A stretch of 64,000 bases of DNA from Telmatobacter sp. DSM 110680. GTDB lineage: Bacteria; Acidobacteriota; Terriglobia; Terriglobales; Acidobacteriaceae. Position numbers and translations under genes: made by a program. Location: assembly GCF_039994875.1 (NCBI RefSeq), contig NZ_CP121196.1:4464001-4528000 (forward strand). The letters run 5' to 3'. The notes beneath the pieces are model-generated. The model saw only the letters and a program-made list of their open reading frames with translations. It was not told the DNA's origin and ran no database searches. Shown in pieces: positions 60,410 to 64,000 of this stretch (position 1 is the first letter of the stretch; each line of letters opens with the position of its first letter).

Positions 60410-62248
60410 ATGAGCGTAAGTAAACGCGCAGCCACTGCTTCTGTCATCTCAAGCGCGATCGTGTTGACAGGAATTCTAAGTTTCAACCCATCCCCTATCG
60501 CAGCCGAAAGACCCGCAGCCGAGCAAGCCGCGTCAGACTCCAGCCGTCCAGCACCAGTATGTGAACCGGCATCGCTTGGCTCGCCTTATATCCCCGTCGA
60601 CAGCTGGATATATCCGGCGATTCTGCGGCTTTACGGCCTGGGCTACGTAGACAACGTCTTTTTGGGCTTGCGACCGTGGACGCGTGCCAGCGTCGACCAC
60701 ATGCTTGAGCAGGTCGGGGCACGCATTGACGATGCACAAGACTCTAACGATCCAGCCACGAACGAAGCGCAGGAAATCTATGAGGCGATCAACGGTGAGC
60801 TTCATCCCGACGTGCAGGGACCCTGCCGCACCTTCCAGGGCAAGACGCGAATTGAGTCAGTCTACTCAGCGTCCCGTTACATTACGGGAACTCCGCTGGA
60901 TGACAGCTTTCACCTTGGTCAGACCGTGATCAATGACTACGGACGTCCATTTCAAAATGGATTCAACAACTACAGCGGCGCTAGTGGATACGCTTCGGCT
61001 GGCCGGTTCACGCTTTACGCACGCGGGGAGTTTCAGGGATCGCCATCAGCGACCGGCTATTCACCAGCAATGGCACAGATTCTTTCGGGCGTCGACAATG
61101 CACCGTTCCTAAACCCTGTTACTGGACTTCCATATAACCAGGCGACCATTCCCATGGGCCCCATCGACTCAAAGGTGCGAGGTCGCGTAATTGAAGCCTA
61201 TGCATCTGCGCATGTGCTGAACCACGAAATTTCGTTCGGCAAACAGGACGACTGGACTGGACCCGGAATGGGAGGAGCTTTCGCATATTCCAACAACGCT
61301 GAGAATATCTATTCCTTCCGCATCAATCGAGTTGAGCCCCTGCACATCCCCGGTCTTTCGTATCTCACTGGACCTTTCCGCTACGACTTTCTGGTTGGCT
61401 CTCTCAAAGGCCACAGTCTGCCTAACGACCCGTGGGTTCACGTGGAGAAACTTAGCTTCCGGCCAACGGAGAATCTCGAATTTGGTTTTGAACGCACCGT
61501 GATCTGGGGTGGCAAGGGACACGCTCCCATCACCCTGCACACCTTTCTCAAGAGCTTTTTCAGCTTTTCCGCTGTGAATGCAACGGAAAAATTCAGTCGC
61601 AACGATCCTGGTGCTCGTTTTGGATCGTTCGACTTTTCCTATCGCGTACCGGGTATGCGCAAATGGCTGACCCTGTATACCGATGGCGAGGTACACGACG
61701 ACATTTCCCCCATCGATGCGCCGCGCCGCGCCTCCTGGCGTCCAGGACTTTATCTTTCGCATGTTCCCGGTGTGCCGAAGCTTGATATCCGTGCAGAAGC
61801 CGCCACTACCGATCCGCCGGTTTCTACAAGCGTAGACGGCCGCTTCATGTATTGGGAGACCATCCAGGTGCAGGGCTACACCAACAACGGCCAAATCTTC
61901 GGCGACTGGATTGGGCGCGAAGGCAAAGGTGGGCAGGGATGGCTTACCTACCATCTCAGCGGCAATGAATGGATCCAGGTCGGCCTGAGAAATCAGAAAA
62001 CCGCCAAGGACTTTATTCCCGGATCGACAACGCTGACAAAACCCGGTACGCCTTATCCGATAGAGGGTGGCTCTACCTTGAACGACATCAATTTCCAGGC
62101 CGTGAAGCGCATCGGCAAGGACTTCGAAATCAATGGCAACTTCGCGCTCGAACATTGGAAGGCGCCGATCTACCTGCCGGGGCAGCAGACCGTGACCACC
62201 ACAACGATCAAGCTTACCTGGTTCCCCGAACGCAAGGTCAGCTTCTGA
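60410..62248 (+). CDS. Capsule assembly Wzi-like outer-membrane protein
   Basis: 612 residues. A signal peptide is followed by SPYIPVDSWIYPAILRLYGLGYVD, common to acidobacterial Wzi-family proteins, then many beta-strands with aromatic girdle residues and a C-terminal strand ending VSF. It is probably an outer-membrane beta-barrel that anchors surface polysaccharide. It stands alone here, without capsule genes. Confidence 0.8.
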   Translation: MSVSKRAATASVISSAIVLTGILSFNPSPIAAERPAAEQAASDSSRPAPVCEPASLGSPYIPVDSWIYPAILRLYGLGYVDNVFLGLRPWTRASVDHMLEQVGARIDDAQDSNDPATNEAQEIYEAINGELHPDVQGPCRTFQGKTRIESVYSASRYITGTPLDDSFHLGQTVINDYGRPFQNGFNNYSGASGYASAGRFTLYARGEFQGSPSATGYSPAMAQILSGVDNAPFLNPVTGLPYNQATIPMGPIDSKVRGRVIEAYASAHVLNHEISFGKQDDWTGPGMGGAFAYSNNAENIYSFRINRVEPLHIPGLSYLTGPFRYDFLVGSLKGHSLPNDPWVHVEKLSFRPTENLEFGFERTVIWGGKGHAPITLHTFLKSFFSFSAVNATEKFSRNDPGARFGSFDFSYRVPGMRKWLTLYTDGEVHDDISPIDAPRRASWRPGLYLSHVPGVPKLDIRAEAATTDPPVSTSVDGRFMYWETIQVQGYTNNGQIFGDWIGREGKGGQGWLTYHLSGNEWIQVGLRNQKTAKDFIPGSTTLTKPGTPYPIEGGSTLNDINFQAVKRIGKDFEINGNFALEHWKAPIYLPGQQTVTTTTIKLTWFPERKVSF

Positions 62249-62342
62249 TACCAACCCGTCGCATTGGCCCGGATCAAGCGCTATCCGGGTCGATCACTTC
62301 TTGAATCTAGCCGTCGTATTTGCCTGTTGCTAATATTTCTGC

Positions 62343-62759
62343 ATGCTTGCCCACCGACTAGTCCCGATCCTGAATGTGTCGAACATCCAGGAGAGTTTTG
62401 GCTGGTTTGAAAAGCTCGGCTGGAAGAAGGGATGGGACTGGGGTGATCCACCGACCTTCGGCGGAGTCTGCTCGGGCGCGTGCGAAATCTTTCTCTGCGA
62501 AAACGCACAAGGCGGCCGCGGGAAGAGCGCCGTCGCCATGACCTTCGGACCGCGCGGCGACGAAGAAGGCGATAAAGGCGTTTGGATGTCGATCTGGATC
62601 GAAGACGTCGATGCCGCGTTCCAGCATTGCCAGGCAGAGAACATTGAAGTCACCTGGCCTCCTACGAACATGCCGTGGGGTGTGCGCGAGATGCACGTAC
62701 GCCATCCAGATGGCCACGTTTTCCGGCTCAGCCAGGGGATTGAAGAAGACCCGGAATAA
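62343..62759 (+). CDS. VOC (glyoxalase/bleomycin-resistance) family protein
   Basis: 138 residues. Two beta-alpha-beta-beta-beta modules: [22 protein letters not shown] and [19 protein letters not shown]...[17 protein letters not shown]. The usual metal-binding Glu/His near the end is partly kept (HPDGHVF). Substrate unknown. Confidence 0.85.
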   Translation: MLAHRLVPILNVSNIQESFGWFEKLGWKKGWDWGDPPTFGGVCSGACEIFLCENAQGGRGKSAVAMTFGPRGDEEGDKGVWMSIWIEDVDAAFQHCQAENIEVTWPPTNMPWGVREMHVRHPDGHVFRLSQGIEEDPE

Positions 62760-62809
62760 TCGCACGCAGCTGGCGGTCGCTTGAGCCCAATACAATCAAT
62801 CCACATCCA

Positions 62810-64000
62810 ATGGATATGAGCTTCCCCGACGCCGCTTCCCTCAACTCCCTAACGGAGCTCTCTTCCGAGGCCGCAACCGACTCAAATCGAAGCGCGGCGC
62901 CCGTCCATTTCGGTTTTCAGAACACCTATGCACGCCTGCCAGAGCGGTTCTTTTCGCGGCTGGCCCCGACCCCGGTGGCTGCGCCGCAGCTGGTGAAGGT
63001 GAACGTAGAACTGGCACGGAGCCTTGGTATTGATCCCGATGCGCTGTCGAGCACGGTAGGCGTCGAGATTTTGGCAGGTAACAAGATCGCCGAAAGTTCG
63101 GAGCCAATCGCGTTGGCCTACGCGGGTCACCAGTACGGGTATTTTGTACCGCAGCTTGGAGACGGCCGCGCCATCCTGCTTGGCGAGGTAGTAGGCGAAG
63201 GCGGCGAGCGCTACGACATCCAGTTGAAAGGCTCGGGGCCGACACCCTTTTCGCGGCGCGGCGACGGTAGAGCAGCGCTCGGACCGGTTTTGCGGGAGTA
63301 CATCGTAAGTGAAGCAATGTCCGCTCTGGGCGTGCCGACCACGCGCGCCCTCGCTGCAGTGATCACTGGAGAACGCGTGCTACGCGAGACGGTGTTGCCG
63401 GGAGCCATTTTTACGCGAGTTGCCGCTAGCCACCTGCGCGTCGGCACCTTTCAATATTTCGCCGCACGACAGGACATCGACGGGTTGCGCACTCTGGCCA
63501 ACTACGCAATCGCACGGCATTACCCTGATGCATCGAAGGCAGCACGCCCGATCCGCGCACTGCTTGATAACGTGATCGCGCGACAGGCCAAATTGATGGC
63601 GCAGTGGCTAATGATCGGCTTCGTCCATGGTGTGATGAATACCGACAACACATCGATCTCCGGGGAGACCATCGACTACGGCCCATGCGCATTTATGGAG
63701 GCATACGATCCCGCTACGGTGTTTAGCTCGATCGACGCGAATGGACGCTATGCTTACGGCAATCAACCCCGTATCGCTCATTGGAACGTGACGAGGCTGG
63801 CTGAGGCGTTGTTACCGGTGATTGCAGAGGAGGCTGGCAGCGAAGAAGCCGCCGTGGCCGCGGCCAACGAAGCGCTCGCTGCTTTCGAGCCCCAGTTTGA
63901 AGCCGCTCGCCTCACGGGCCTTCGCCGCAAACTCGGCATGTTTACCGAGAGCGAGGAAGACGCTGCGCTGGCAGAGAATTTGCTGGAACGCATGAGAGTT
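62810..64000 (+). CDS. selO: Protein adenylyltransferase SelO (YdiU family), 3' end cut by window
   Basis: 397 codons visible from the ATG at 62810, with a second at 62816; the right edge cuts it. SelO transfers AMP to Ser/Thr/Tyr of proteins. Landmarks: [36 protein letters not shown], and [25 protein letters not shown] with the catalytic Asp and DYGP metal site. Confidence 0.92.
   Translation, partial: MDMSFPDAASLNSLTELSSEAATDSNRSAAPVHFGFQNTYARLPERFFSRLAPTPVAAPQLVKVNVELARSLGIDPDALSSTVGVEILAGNKIAESSEPIALAYAGHQYGYFVPQLGDGRAILLGEVVGEGGERYDIQLKGSGPTPFSRRGDGRAALGPVLREYIVSEAMSALGVPTTRALAAVITGERVLRETVLPGAIFTRVAASHLRVGTFQYFAARQDIDGLRTLANYAIARHYPDASKAARPIRALLDNVIARQAKLMAQWLMIGFVHGVMNTDNTSISGETIDYGPCAFMEAYDPATVFSSIDANGRYAYGNQPRIAHWNVTRLAEALLPVIAEEAGSEEAAVAAANEALAAFEPQFEAARLTGLRRKLGMFTESEEDAALAENLLERMRV

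Overview
The window looks like the chromosome of a soil Acidobacteriota member (class Terriglobia/Acidobacteriia). This is an inference from gene style: the capsule-assembly Wzi-like protein, Tat-exported DinB and aldo/keto reductase proteins, GC-rich core genes and palindromic intergenic repeats. No rRNA or tRNA gene is present to prove it.

Layout. (1) 1-10504 is ordinary chromosome: 3'-truncated rsmA, a Crp/Fnr regulator, a PAS histidine kinase, a GNAT acetyltransferase, glycogen synthase, a ferritin-like protein, a multicopper oxidase and a secreted CocE/NonD hydrolase. (2) About 10635-52833 is a 42-kb integrated island. It is bounded by a 15-bp direct repeat (10635-10649 and 52819-52833), has a tyrosine integrase just inside the right end and carries similar short repeats just inside both ends. 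(3) 52834-64000 is chromosome again: DUF1905, aldo/keto reductase, ArsR plus SRPBCC, a DinB-like protein, an ABC ATPase, ArgJ, a degenerate E1-alpha-like protein, a Wzi-like protein, a VOC protein and the start of SelO.

The island is a defence island built around a complete Dpd system (7-deazaguanine DNA modification and restriction), all on the minus strand from 42031 to 16541. A small helix-turn-helix gene leads the preQ0 pathway genes queC, queE, queD and folE2 (GTP to preQ0). Next come dpdC, a first dpdB, dpdA (the guanine transglycosylase that puts preQ0 into DNA) and a second dpdB. After a small possible ADP-ribosyltransferase-like gene come the restriction genes dpdE, F, G, H, I, J, K and D (SNF2, RecQ-like and DEAD/DEAH helicases, a P-loop ATPase, a PLD-type nuclease and proteins of unknown role). 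Most genes are joined by 4-base ATGA overlaps.

To the right, 42208-44992 holds a second, uncharacterised cluster. It comprises an HNH endonuclease, a third DGQHR (DpdB/DndB-type) protein and a short TGT-fold protein whose DNGAF motif mirrors the DCGAF motif of DpdA. I regard this as the best candidate for an undescribed deazaguanine-linked system. Further right are a KGG-motif small protein, a PD-(D/E)XK-type nuclease candidate, a DUF262-HNH (GmrSD-like) protein and a region with duplicated iteron-like repeats and ribbon-helix-helix genes. At the left end of the island are two paralogous secreted MACPF-like (pore-forming fold) proteins and two small secreted proteins.
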